A stretch of DNA of 64,000 bases from Patiria pectinifera (GCA_029964075.1 CM057145.1:806001-870000); one strand, 5' to 3'. Numbered from the stretch's first letter, positions 26,005-36,935 are shown. Notes: generated from the letters alone by a model not told the origin. Program-made: numbers and translations.

Positions 26005-26122
26005 CTTGATGTAGTGATCTTTGGATCCTGCAAACACATAATCACAGTCCTCCTGGGTATCCACAGCAACGCACATAATGGCCGCCGAGGGTCCGCCAAA
26101 GAGTTTGCAGATGGACTGAAAA
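26005..26122 (-). CDS. KIF21: KIF21 exon: WD40 blade 3/4
   Basis: The exon lies between an acceptor (cccccacag, minus strand) and a gtaaag donor. Its first base completes an asparagine codon begun in the previous exon, giving a segment close to human KRFQSTGKLTGHLGPVMCL. It then encodes AAIMCVAVDTQEDCDYVFAG and ends SKDHYIK. TGSKDHYIKMF is a KIF21 hallmark. The phase runs from 1 base to complete codons and matches the exon downstream. Confidence 0.92.
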
Positions 26123-27437
26123 CTGTGGGGGAAAAACAAAAATCCTAGTTTTTTTTTTACTTAACTGAAATGCTTTAATAAAGATGTGCAATGAGTAAAC
26201 TAGTGCATGTTGTCCAAACATTAGGCCAAAATTGATTTGTGTGTTTACGGTAACCCAACCTACCTGGAAGTTTTAGGTCAAAATGCCAACCTCAAACTTT
26301 TTTTTCCACCTTTGGCCACAAAATTTAAAAGAGTACACGTGTATACTATGCATATTTTGAAATTTAACAACGTCTTCACTGTGTGATTTGTTTGTGTGTT
26401 ATTGGTAGAAACACAAAAACAGATAACACAGAATACAGTTAAAGGAACCACAAAGTACACCACTTACATTGTTGTAATTATAAAAGGATCTGCAGACAAA
26501 CAGGAAAAGTTACAAAGTAAAATTATTTTAAAACCTATATTGTACCTACCTGGATAATTTTTAGGCTTTTACCCTAATTTTTAGGGTTTTACCGTAAAGA
26601 CTATTTCTTTTTTTCTTGGCTATGTCAGGAACCAGACTACCATGCATGTTGATGTTGGACAAATAATTCAAAATTGGTCAAGATATTTTGTAACAACTAA
26701 AAGGTACCAGTAGGCCATATTTTTTTTTTTTTTGGGTTCACACCCAAAATTGAAAAACTCTATACTTTTTTGCTTAGAATAATAGCAATTTCAGAATAAT
26801 ATCTATATTTTGTTTGGTGGTGAAACAAAATAGCAAGACAGTGTACATGTATATCCTTACTGAGATACATTATGAGAAAAAAAAAATATGGTTGTATCTT
26901 AGGCCCAAAAAAAAGTCTCCTCCGTAGCCATGCACGTCGGCAAAAGTTTTTTTTCAATGCAGAGATGCCAACTTTACAGACTACAAAATAGTAATGATTC
27001 TTCCTGCAAAGAGTAATGCTAATGTTAATACATAGGACAACAGTCAAGTTTAAGAGTAACCACAGTACTTTTCAGAGTAACCACAATGTTGGCGTATAGG
27101 ACAGCTGGAATTTTCAGGAGTGGTAACATGCCTCAAAATCCTAATAATTACTCCAAAAGATTAATGGTTGGCATCTCCGTCAATGTAACTGAAAGATGAT
27201 GTCTAAAAACTGCCAAACTCACTGGTTTGACTGGAATCCTGCTGCTGCACAATTTTTTTTAGGAGGGGTTACGTTCGAGTATAAGCTTCATGTGGCCCCT
27301 CTGGACACCCATATATTTTGCACTAAATTAAGTCGGGCACCATTTGCAGTCATCAGCCAACATTTGAAGAAAAAAAAAAGTTCCCTACCAGAAACCGGAG
27401 ACTTTTATTTTTGGCCTTATGTATATATTGAACTCAC
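26123..27437 (-). other. KIF21 intron, 1.3 kb
   Basis: No gene or complete repeat is recognised in this intron. It contains long A and T runs (about 26718-26732 and 26878-26886) and a fragment of MITE family A sequence (tcaggaaccagactac near 26626). Confidence 0.6.
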
Positions 27438-27599
27438 TTGGTCAGTGACCAGACTCTGATGATGTTCCCTGCTGCAGCGTATAGTCTGGTGCCGGTTTTG
27501 TTGACAGCGATATCATTGATTTGTGTCTCGCCTGCTGGCATGGCAACGGTGCGTGATGAACTGCTACCAGCCGCACTGTCTAAGACATGTCCTGAGGAG
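27438..27599 (-). CDS. KIF21: KIF21 exon: WD40 blade 3
   Basis: This exon is bounded by an acceptor (tgaatacag, minus strand) and a gtgagt donor. It encodes [20 protein letters not shown], then [20 protein letters not shown] and [11 protein letters not shown]. Human KIF21A reads [29 protein letters not shown] and SGNAVRMWDL, so the whole exon aligns without gaps in the core. Junction phases on both sides are consistent. The previous exon lies 609 bp upstream, across an intron that contains a partial copy of that exon. Confidence 0.94.
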
Positions 27600-27759
27600 C
27601 TGTATTCATACACAACCAAGAAGTTAGACTAATTCAGTAAGACGCAGATTTGTAATGAGTCCTCAAAACCTCAAGACTGAGTTCGATTCTTCATTGTTGG
27701 GTCTGAGTTCGAGTCCCATGTTATTTAATTCCAGTTCGAGTTCTCAGTGGCGAGTCACA

Positions 27760-28277
27760 GACCGAATCCTTTTGGGCCAAATTCGAGTCCTTTGAGCTCA
27801 GTCAAAACCTGAGTCACAAGTCATGAATGTCGAGATTCGAGTCAGAGCCGAGTCCGAGTCACAAGTCAATTTAAAAAAATGGGGGAAAAAAACCTGACCC
27901 CAAACTTTTCTGCAAGGTATCACCAATACTTTTTGCGTTGACCCCTTACCTTAATGTTTTAATACATTTGCTAGGTTCCCTGATATCCCACACGCGTATG
28001 TATGCCGTCGACACACTGAGACCGAGTCCTTTTGGTCCGAATCCGAGTCCTTTGAGCTGAGTCCAAACCTGAGTCACAAGTCATGAATGTCGAGGTTCGA
28101 GTCAGAGCTGAGTCTGAGTCACATGTAATTTCAAAAAAAGGGGGGGGGGAAACCTGACCCCAAACTTTTTGCAAGTTATCACCGATAATTTTTGCGTTGA
28201 CCCCTTACCTTAATGTTTTAATACATTTGCTAGGTTCCCTGATATCCCACACGCGTATGTATGCCGTCGACACACTG
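27760..28277 (-). repeat. ~259-bp tandem duplication including part of a KIF21 exon
   Basis: Two consecutive units share gagtcctttgagct, cctgagtcacaagtcatgaa, gaccccaaactttt and cgttgaccccttaccttaat with a 259-bp offset. The second unit ends in the 3' half of the exon at 28209-28389. As a result 27950-28018 is a 69-bp identical copy of the last part of that exon with its donor site. The copy lies inside the intron and lacks the exon's acceptor. Confidence 0.85.
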
Positions 28278-28389
28278 AAGACCAAGCCTCTTGCCTCGCT
28301 ATAGCGGACGGTACCAACATTGTTGGGATGTCCGGACAGGGTGGACAGTTCCTGGCCAGTCTCTAGCTTCCAAATCTTCACTGTTCGAT
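28209..28389 (-). CDS. KIF21: KIF21 exon: WD40 blades 1-2
   Basis: An acceptor (aaatttacag, minus strand) precedes the exon and a gtaagg donor follows it. It encodes [18 protein letters not shown], then [20 protein letters not shown] and [20 protein letters not shown]. This is nearly identical to human KIF21A/B (NLVTGQEIMSLGGHPNNV, SLVFTVSTSYIKVWDIRD). The frame enters with two bases and leaves with two, fitting both neighbours. The last 69 bp including the donor are duplicated 259 bp downstream within the next intron. Confidence 0.95.
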
Positions 28390-28522
28390 CTGTAAATTTT
28401 ACACACACACACAAAAAAAAAACGAAACAGTCATGTTGATGATAAAAATGTTGAGCAAGTACAACACTTTCTACTTTGTCTTCGCCATCTGCATTGGATA
28501 CTGGAAGTACGGTTGTAGACCA

Positions 28523-28773
28523 GGGGCCAATTTCATAGAGCTGCTTAAGCACAAAATTTGCTTAAGCACAAAAACGTCTTGCTTAATAAAATCAGGTTAC
28601 CCGCCAAAACTCCATGCGATTGTTATGCTAAGTAAACAACAGCTACATTTAAATACTAGTCACAAGCAATGTACATCACATGGAGTTTTGGCCGGTAACC
28701 TAATTTTACTAAGCAATGTTCTTTCGTGCTTAAGCAAATTTTCTGCTTAAGCAGCTCTATGAAATTGGGCCCA
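28523..28773. mobile_element. MITE with cttaagc-rich inverted ends
   Basis: The left end gggccaatttcatagagctg and the right end cagctctatgaaattgggcc are inverted repeats. Tgcttaagc/gcttaagca motifs sit just inside each. A second inverted pair, ggttacc.gccaaaactccat and atggagttttggccggtaacc, lies further in. The element is ~250 bp, non-coding, and lies in a KIF21 intron. Confidence 0.8.
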
Positions 28774-30480
28774 GTATTCACTGCCATAGACTCCAGTGAT
28801 AATTACAATGTACATGTACCTCCACTTCCAAAAATTTGGAAAAATACAACTCTCCAAGGTGTTTGAGACAAACATCGAATTAAAGCTTACTGCATCATCA
28901 TTTCATAATTTCATTATATGGGTAAACCAATGGCTTTCGGGTGAAATGTCCATCCAAAGATAAACATCCCTATGAGTAGTCCTGTGGCCTATCGCCATTT
29001 TGATAAATGATGCCAGTGCTCCATTGCAAAATAGAGCAATTTTAGGGCTGTAAATTCCATCCAAATTGAATAGACACACAAGCTTGCAGTCATGTTTAAG
29101 GCTTCCAACCTTCGTGTTTACAAACCCTTCAAGTTCACGGCCCACAATATGCTCAAATAGCAGAGAATTTGAGGGCATGCAAATGGTGATTTGGCCGGTG
29201 AGGCAATTTGGGCCTACTTTTAATACCGGCCTGTACCCTTATACATGTAGACCTCTCTTCTATTTGTAAACACTGGGCACAAGGCCATACACTGTAAATC
29301 CAAGCTGTGGTTGGTAACAGATTCTGCCATAAATTGAATCTTAATACCCTCAAAATATGTAAGAAAGAGGATTCTTATAAAATATCTGGTGGTGTTTCTT
29401 GTCAATTTTGTATTTTCAACCATTCATGGATGTGTTTCCAAACATGGAAACGGTCTCTAGTTTTGAAGAAAATACAAGAATATTAAAGGTAGAGTAGATC
29501 TTGTGTCATTCGTGCATTTGTTTAGTTTTTAAAGCAACAGAAGTGCTCAAAAATCTCACAACTAACCTGATGAAGTTTTAGCTCGGTGAATACTGCATAT
29601 TCCATGAAAACAATATTCTAGAATCTCGATTTCAATTCAATTGTTGCCGAGTCATGTTTCCAATTGCGCTTGAAATTAGCATCCGGAACACGTTCTCAAT
29701 CAGCTGATTGCAGAGCTAAGCGATGTCACGCACTGAACCGATGTGTAATAGCAACCGCGGGCGCATGTGTGTCTGAACGCTTAATAATGCACGCACCCAT
29801 GCACAAATTTGCCCAATTACAAACCAACTAATAGTGGAAATTTCCAAAAAAGCGCAGCTTGACTCATCTTCAGAAATGACCATTTATTTTTTTCTTCAAA
29901 ATGACAGCATGCCAGAAGGAACAATTTCACAGAGATTTTAGTGCCGTTACTATCTTTCAACCGATTAGGCCTTTGAACAATAATTTGGTCAGTTCCTTAA
30001 CCCTAACCCCCTAGGCCCTTGTTGCTTACAACCATCCTCAATCCTCCAAAATCCTCCAAAATTTTCCAAAATTTTGCAACTCCGCCTAAATTTTTCAAAA
30101 TTGTCAGACAGTCCTGCCTCAAAATGCATTCATCCTCAATCCTCCAAAATCCTCCTCATCCCAAAACTTTGCACTCGTGTTTAAATGAAGGATAACCAAC
30201 GCCAAATCCTTCAAAATCATCAGACAGTCCTGCCTCAAAATGCATTCATCCTCAATCCTCAAAAATCCTCTTGTGCTTCATTCACCATTCGTCCTCAATC
30301 CTCCAGAATCCTCATTTGATTCAATCACCATTCATCCTCAATCCTCTAGAATCCTCCAAAACCGCCAGGAGGATTTTGGAGGAGTGAGGTGGGTTAGGGT
30401 TAATGGATACATGTAGCTGCAAATTAATGACCTACTGTATCATTCAAAGAAGACGTCTCAATTCTGTACTTTTTTCTCAC
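28774..30480 (-). other. KIF21 intron sequence, no gene
   Basis: I see no coding or RNA feature. Positions 30020-30375 are a degenerate repeat of tcctcaatcctccaaaatcc-type words. The rest is ordinary AT-rich intron sequence. Confidence 0.6.
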
Positions 30481-30614
30481 CTTTCGACCCACTGAACAAG
30501 AGATCGTTTGTAGCTTGTACGGACAGCACGGCTTTGGTGTGCCCTTCAGCAGTGTATGTACAGACCAACGGAGACTTGCCTTGTGGTTTGGCTGCAACTG
30601 GATTGATTATTCCT
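30481..30614 (-). CDS. KIF21: KIF21 exon: start of the WD40 domain
   Basis: The exon is preceded by an acceptor (atttttag, minus strand) and followed by a gtgaga donor. It encodes [14 protein letters not shown], then [20 protein letters not shown] and FSGSK. Human KIF21A has RRGIINPFPASKG and [20 protein letters not shown] in the same order. It therefore carries the end of the linker and the first WD40 strand set. The first base completes a glutamate codon from the microexon at 32484-32507. Confidence 0.94.
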
Positions 30615-30738
30615 CTAAAAATAAAGGGAAATAAATGTCATTATATCATTACGAGACAATTGAAGTGAGCCATGACGTGAACAGCAAAAAAGTGCTTTTC
30701 ACAGTCCACCTTTTTTATGAGAGTCGCAAGGCCCTATG

Positions 30739-31287
30739 TTAAGGTAATATACAACATTTGCTTTTGCTGTAATTTTCAGAAATGGATGGATTTGGGGTTT
30801 GTATTTCATAGCAAATATTGTTGAACTGGACTCTTTAAAGTTTTGTGTTCATAGATGCATGAAAATCCAAGAAAAGAAAAGCTGTTCTTATAGTCTGGTT
30901 CCCTGACCCTACTTCAGCCAAAACAGAGCAAGTTATAGACATCAGAGAATTGTCAGGTCAGGGAACCAGACTAGTTGGTTCACACCCATTCACGGACGTG
31001 TAACCGATTGCAAACAAAATATGGACAAACTAAATTTGGTAAATTGAGGGCAATATTCGAAAAGGTAAGTCAGTTCTTCCCAACCATGGTCAGTTGACCA
31101 TCGTTGGAAATTGATACAAACATTTTATTGTTCTTGAAATGGCAGTACACTAGATGCCATGATTTCACAAGGATCCTTGAGACTATTATTCATTTACAGT
31201 CAAGTATGGTAGATGTACCGTATGTATTTCATAATAATTTGGTAATTTTGTTTTTTGACGTTTGCAAATTTTGTATATTACCTTTAA
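30739..31287 (-). mobile_element. MITE family A, copy 4 (reversed)
   Basis: This copy is in the opposite orientation: it starts ttaaggtaatatacaac followed by tttgctgtaattttcagaaatgg and ends gcaaattttgtatattacctttaa. Its palindrome at about 31081-31107 (ccatggtcagttgaccatcg) is the most diverged of the family but still pairs at most positions. It lies in a KIF21 intron. Confidence 0.75.
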
Positions 31288-32483
31288 GGGCCACTCAATT
31301 GTGAGTGACACACAAAGAAGTGATAGAAAACGAAATGTAAGAAAAAGGGGAAAAAATGCTTTAATAAAACTAATAATTATATAATAATTTGAGAAACGAT
31401 TTTGGACCTTCAAAAAGGCACACAAGCTCAATCAAACAAGTACAATGTACACTATTACAACTCAACATTTGGTAACTGCTTCCTTTGAATATTTTGTGTT
31501 TATTGTTAATAATTGTTTATAGATTTGTAAAGATTTTTATAAAATTTCATTCATGTATTGTGTAGCCAGAGGTATTGGAATTGAATGCCTTCGGACCACA
31601 GTTTTTAGGTAAACTTTTTTAATTTCAGGCATATGCCCCTGGCTTTTGTTTTGTTTCCTTGTTTTTTGTTTTGTTTTAATATTTTGTGAATGTTTCTTGT
31701 TTGCATGTGTTTTTTAATGCCGAATAAATAATAATAATAAAAATAATAATAACATCAAATTGGAAAAAAAAATCTCAAAAAACAGACAAAGCAATGTCTG
31801 TTCATTAATATAAATAGGATTTTTTTTTTATGAATTCAAATTCTTTTCTGCAAAAAGCTTGAAGATGTACATTTGTACAATGCGCACACATACATACAAG
31901 TAAGATACTGTAAGCACTCTAGCAATTTTAACACGGTAAAATTTCAAATGTACATGTACAATAATGCAGAGAGCATACAGTATCATGCAATACATGGTAT
32001 GTAGCTGAAGGATAAAGCAGAATTTTTTTTAAGAAAAAAGTACACAAGACTAACATTTTGAAAGGAAATAGCAGCACAATTGTAATTATGAAATGTACAC
32101 AATGTAACAGCCTTCTACTCAACAATGCGCATGTAATTTAAACAGCCAATGAGAAACAGCGCAAGCACACTGAACACAAGTATAGGCAATGTACAAGCAC
32201 TACACATGTACATGTATGTATATCTGCAAGACGGCAACACATTAAATGAAGAAAAGAATAAACGATGCACGATAATAAAGAACCACTATCAATCAATGTA
32301 CAATCCTCGTCATTTCTTCGTTTAAACATCTAAAAGGCTGCAGAACTTCACAGTTAAACAGCCTTTGATCCATTCTTTTTAGTACAAATTAGGACAGTGA
32401 TTTGACTAGTCTGTAACTTTATGTAAAATAGATCAGTGAAAATCAAAAATACTCCATGCATACGATTCTTTGTTGCGACTTAC
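31288..32483 (-). other. KIF21 intron sequence, no gene
   Basis: Nothing is recognised apart from low-complexity AT-rich sequence, an aataat microsatellite at 31724-31752 and several tacatgtac-type runs. Confidence 0.6.
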
Positions 32484-32507
32484 TCATCATCCTCATCTGT
32501 TGGTTTA
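32484..32507 (-). CDS. KIF21: KIF21 24-nt microexon
   Basis: A 24-nt segment lies between a perfect acceptor (gccttacag, minus strand) and a consensus donor (gtaagt). In the phase set by its neighbours it encodes SKPTDEDDE, joining ...ARNG to GIINP. Human KIF21A has an acidic SDESDSSLSE-type segment between the NVFNRL linker and RRGIINP, so an acidic short exon is expected here. Skipping it would keep the frame, since its length is a multiple of three. The call rests on splice sites and phase rather than on length. Confidence 0.72.
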
Positions 32508-33404
32508 CTGTAAGGCGTTATTGGGAGTAAAACGAAATCAGTGAACTCGACAGTCAAATATATACAATCTACATGAAATTTGTACAAATTCCTTTCAAAA
32601 AAATTTGAAATTCTCAGATCTATAGATGAACAAATTGTGTCTTAGTGTTATAAAGATCGCCTGCTTTCATGCAGTTTGTTTGTCAATTAATATTGTTGAT
32701 GTACCTTAACGTGGCGCGCATCTTAACGTTGCGCGGCCCCTTACGTGACCCACTTTGATTTTTCGCCTCTAATTAAAGTGCCTTGCTAGAGCAAAATTTG
32801 TACCTCAAATTTCACAGTATATGTAAGTGAATTTTCATCAAGCTCTAAACATTCCCATTCATTAATCTTGAGTTTACAGGTCATCCCACAAACAAACTTC
32901 TTCACCATGTTTACTGAAGATTGAAGAAATCCAAACAAGTACCCAATTTAGGACTGTGTCTTTCGAATAATTTACTATTCGATTATTATTACTCAGACTT
33001 GATCGAATATTCAAATACTCAAACTGCACAGATTAAGTTAAACATGCAACAGCTTAAACTTGGCAAGGATAAGGATTTGCATCTGCAAATTGACACAGAA
33101 ATTATTAAAATATAAAGACTGCGTAGCAGAATGGCTGACATTTGACAGATTTTATAGAGATATTTGAGCTAATGTTCTTCATGGAAGCTTTCAATCATGG
33201 CAAAATGGCTTCGGACAAAAGTGTGGCATTTTCAAATAATAAAACCATGCAACTAATATATAGTTAAATTTGAATATATTTCAATTTAAAAAAATAGCAT
33301 TCGGATATTCGGTTGCAGGTCGAATATTTGAATATTTGGTACATTCAGCACAACCCTAACCCAATTAGAAAAGCAATGTAGCAGCTTGAGATTAGTGTAG
33401 TCTG

Positions 33405-33560
33405 GTCTCTACCCTAACAGGTACCCATCTACACTCCTGGGTGGAGAGGCAATTGTGCTGAAGTGTCTTGCCCAAGAACACAAGCATCATTTTCCCCGTC
33501 AGAGTTCAAACCCATGTACCATAACACACGACTCAGACAAAGTAGCCATGGCTATTAACC
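33405..33560 (-). mobile_element. SINE fragment (reverse)
   Basis: The sequence caggtacccatctacactcc, tgggtggagaggcaattg and gtcttgcccaag is the inverted core of the SINE at 9713-9995. It is followed by a degenerate tRNA-like head ending cacgactcagac. It lies in the KIF21 intron 32508-33791. Confidence 0.65.
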
Positions 33561-33791
33561 CCTTAAGCACGGGTTATAATGGGGACATTCCTCCACACAT
33601 AGAGCAAGTGGCCCGCATGACTGCACAGCCTTAATGTGGTAGCGGAACTGCACAAAAGCAGCAGCTGTGGAACTATCCACTAGCCGTGTGCCACGGCATA
33701 CCACAGCTGGCAACTGCATTCCAATGAGGATTAGCGGCCGGGGCCATGACCGCTTCCCGAGCTCATGGGGTTAAAGAAAGACTTGACTCAC

Positions 33792-33908
33792 CTTCCATTT
33801 CGAGCTGCAGCGGGTGAGTTACTCTGCGTGAGTCGTGAGAAGACGTTATCACTTCGGCCTTTTGTGGGGGGTGGGGAGCTGGGCGGGGAGGGATCCGGGG
33901 TGTGCTCA
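33792..33908 (-). CDS. KIF21: KIF21 linker exon (Ser/Pro-rich)
   Basis: This exon is bounded by an acceptor (atctttctgtag, minus strand) and a gtgagt donor. In the phase dictated by the flanking exons it encodes EHTPDPSPPSSPPPTKGRSD followed by NVFSRLTQSNSPAAARNG. Human KIF21A reads [20 protein letters not shown] at this point. The longest simple reading frame across the exon is a different one, so homology and phase decide the frame. The upstream intron (33909-52588) contains the 16.2-kb Polinton. Confidence 0.9.
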
Positions 33909-34679
33909 CTACAGAAAGATTAAGAATCACACACGGTAACTTCAGACAAGAATTTAAAACACTAGGAAACGTTGCATAACACAACACATGAGTGATTTGA
34001 ATGATTGTTGTACTAAAAGAAAGGTCATTCATTGGGCTTTCATGTCCTAGATTTTGAAAGTGCTACAGGCAAAACTTCATTCAAAAATTGGTCCTGCCAT
34101 TTGGGTTTGGTTTTTTTTTTTACTCATAATGTGATTGTGAGACAAAATTCACAAACTACTCAGATGGGACTCGATATCAATGTAGTTGATGTACACGTAC
34201 ATGTAGTTAGTAAAGTTGCTTCATTTGATGTCAAAAAATTATCTTAAATTTAAGTCTTTTCCTGAGGACTTGTACCCAGACTATATTAGTGATCACGCGA
34301 GCGCGAGTGGAAAACGGCATAATGTAATGCGTCTGTGTCCCATGTACCACCAGGCCTAGTGGTATGTGGCACACATCAGACGCACCACCGATACATTTTC
34401 TGTGTTTCATGAGCGCGAGCGGGATAGGAAATTTATCTTCAAGCAAACTTGACGTACACTAAAGTTTAAACGAGCACAATTTACATGAACCTTTTAGCGG
34501 TTTAGCCCATGCAGCTGGAATGTCACTCGCATCTTGGAATAGCGCAATACGCAGGGTGCGATACGCAGGGTGCGATACGACCCGTGCGATTGGGTATATC
34601 AAACTGTTGTTGCCATCACACTGTTGTTGCCATGGATTGACAAATCATGATCGAGGACTCAAGTTTGCTACACTTTTCA

Positions 34680-34750
34680 TGTATTGTTTAATACCGGTAC
34701 TTGTACTTACACAGAGCTATAGTCATGTATTGTATAGGCCTATACTAAGA
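34680..34750 (+). repeat. Single relative of the 42-bp satellite unit
   Basis: The words taccggtacttgtacttac and agagctatagtcatgtattg match the unit of the large array at 51640-52390 on the other side of the Polinton. This suggests that the array and this remnant once lay close together, before the Polinton inserted between them. Confidence 0.5.
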
Positions 34751-34774
34751 GAATAAATGTGTGCTCTGGAGGCT

Positions 34775-34887
34775 TTTATCACTCTGTTTAAGACCACTTA
34801 GAGTCTGGGTGCTGATAATTACCCGAGCCGGAGGCGAGGGTAATTATCAGCACCCAGACTCTAAGTGGTCTTAAACAGAGTGATAAA
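34775..34887. repeat. Perfect 50-bp hairpin
   Basis: The arms 34775-34824 and 34838-34887 are exact reverse complements over 50 bp, with a 13-nt loop (gagccggaggcga). Pairing continues imperfectly outward to about 34751 and 34912 (gaataaatgtgtgctc against its near complement). The words tgtttaagacc from the arm recur at 35270-35312, next to the Polinton insertion point. It is probably a fold-back MITE. Confidence 0.9.
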
Positions 34888-35333
34888 TACCGACTGAGCA
34901 CATATTTATTCCCATTCATAAATACCTTTTTGGTAAAAAAATATCAAATAATTCATTCAAAAAATACCGATTTGTTCAACAAGTTCACTTCATGCTTTTT
35001 GAAACATCCCTCTAGCAAAATAATGGAGTGTTCAGCTGGCGAGTAAGATGTAAACAGCCCTTTTATGGAAATTGGCACGCGCGTGGCATGTTCTGAGCAA
35101 TGTCGCGCAGAACGCACCTGGTGCGTTGCGTTTTGAATTTAGAACTATAAAATTCTGACTCCCTGGTAGTGTTGCGCATGCTTACGTGAGGATTGTGAAC
35201 GTTCAACCAATGAAACGGTAAGAGGCACTTGATTTTTAGGGTCTACATTTTATTGCGACACTGGAAAAGTGTTTAAGACCAGCTAGCCATGTCTTTATCA
35301 TCTGTTTAAGACCGGCCACGTGACAGGCTCTCG

Positions 35334-35595
35334 AGTAGGTATTAGTGGGGGATTCCAGACATTGCCATAGGTCTGGGGGTAGTACAGGGCCAATGGGGAG
35401 AAGCCAGGGTACCAGACTTTACCCCCTCCCCGTCTCTGCCCCCCTCCCATTGTACCCATCCCTTTCCAATGATCCCCGCCCCCAAATAGATCCCTCCCCC
35501 AATATATCTCCCCCTCTAGCTCCCCAAATATATCTCCCCTCTAGCTCCCCAAATATATCTCTTTTCTCTCCGAGTTGTTATATTATAAGTGGGGG
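35334..35595 (+). repeat. Polinton left terminal inverted repeat
   Basis: The repeat matches the reverse complement of 51294-51552 with one early substitution and an indel near 35500 in the aatatatctcccc tract. The strand is strongly pyrimidine-rich. A shortened second version of its start (agtgggggacaggtaccaga, about 35589) follows directly and runs into a CCACCCC-type tract to about 35710. Open frames in it are compositional. Confidence 0.92.
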
Positions 35596-35925
35596 ACAGG
35601 TACCAGACTTTACCCCTCCCCACCCCTATGATCCCCCTCCTCCACCCCCTCCCCATCCCCACCACTCCCACCCCACCCCTTTTTCTTCCCAAATATATCT
35701 CCCCTCTCAATATCTCAGTCTCGAAATCAGACCAGACTCTTCATATTTACAGTCACCCTCTTGGAGATCTCAACACAGACTCACAGCGACTGGTGCGCCC
35801 TCTATCAATACTTACAAATAAATAAACAAACAGCGTTTTCTTAGGTTTACAAAACAAAGTTTTAACTTTATTAAAACACATGTAACTTTAACAAAATATA
35901 ATTTATAAACCAGAGAAACTTAATT

Positions 35926-36378
35926 TACAGTTAGAGGGGAAGCAAGTTTCCCTTTGCTAATAATACTGATGACATCATTCTCATCGATGAAACTTATTAC
36001 AGTTAGAGGGGAAGCAAGCTTCCCTTTGCTAATAATACTGATGACATCATTCTTATCGATGAAACTTAATTTACAGTTAGAGGGGAAGCAAGCTTCCCTT
36101 TGCTAATAATACTGATGACATCATTCTTATCGATGAAACTTAATTTACAGTTAGAGGGGAAGCAAGCTTCCCTTTGCTAATAATACTGATGACATCATTC
36201 TCATCGATGAAACTTAATTTACAGTTAGAGGGGAAGCAAGCTTCCCTTTACTAATAATACTGATGACATCATTCTTATCGATGAAACTTATTACAGTTAG
36301 AGGGGAAGCAAGCTTCCCTTTACTAATAATACTGATGACATCATTCTTATCGATGAAACTTATTACAGTTAGAGGAGA
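35926..36378 (+). repeat. Polinton tandem array of 70-74-bp units
   Basis: About six units contain agttagaggggaagcaag, cttccctttgctaataat, gatgacatcattcttatcg and atgaaactta. Each unit includes the hairpin gggaagcaagcttccc and a tgatgacatca near-palindrome that resembles a CREB/ATF site. The array lies between the left terminal repeat and the polymerase gene, where replication or promoter signals might be expected. Its role is not known. Confidence 0.85.
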
Positions 36379-36502
36379 AGTATGAGTAAGCGTTTTGGTC
36401 AATTTTTATATCATAATAGATATATCAAAATGGTACACTTTTAAGTTACTTTATAAGAAATATCTCGAGGTTTTTACACTTAAAAAATGGTATTAGCGGT
36501 AC

Positions 36503-36935
36503 TTGAAAAAATCTTGCTTGTGCGATAAACCCGACGCAAAGTTATAAAGCAGCATATCCTCTTTTTCACAGGTTGCGATGGGGGGCATCATCTGAAAATA
36601 TTATAAGTGGAAAAAAGCATTTACACTCAATGTTTGATCAAAAACATCACACACACTAATGGGTGGCTAGACTTTTAGTGATTGTGTAGTATAGGTTGTT
36701 TTTGAGAGAACAAAATCAATATGAAAACCTACATTATTGCCAGACTTTAATGTTAAAAACAATTTACCTTTTGGCTGGTGACTGCACGTTGGGCGTAGAC
36801 GTCTGTACCGATCGACATATCATGTTGAAATGACGCTGATATACTGAATTGCACAACAGACAGAAATAGGCCTACTGAATTGCGAAAGATTTTTCTGGAA
36901 ATTTCTAAAGCTAAATTTAGTGACAGGCTATTCAA
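36503..36935 (-). other. Possible two-exon small gene in the Polinton left end
   Basis: On the minus strand an open frame ending TSQK is followed by a gtaaat donor at about 36767-36772. An acceptor (attttcag) at about 36593-36600 leads into 31 codons starting MMPPIATCEKED and ending at a TAA at about 36503. The two parts are in phase across the ~170-bp intron. Nothing in the peptide is recognised. The upstream part could start at either of two methionines, or could be an internal exon with an acceptor near 36848. Polinton genes are usually unspliced, so this could be chance. Confidence 0.3.

Noticed and set aside
27438-27632. Plus-strand ORF over the WD40 exon
   Set aside because: It is the antisense shadow of a clear KIF21 exon.
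33763-34032. Reading VSTPRIPPRPAPHPPQKAEV as the KIF21 frame of the exon at 33792
   Set aside because: It is the longer simple frame, but the phases of both neighbouring exons and the match SPPSSPP...NVFSRL to KIF21A demand another frame.
35345-35825. Pro-rich ORFs in the Polinton ends
   Set aside because: They lie in the pyrimidine-rich terminal repeats and mirror each other at 51302-51541.
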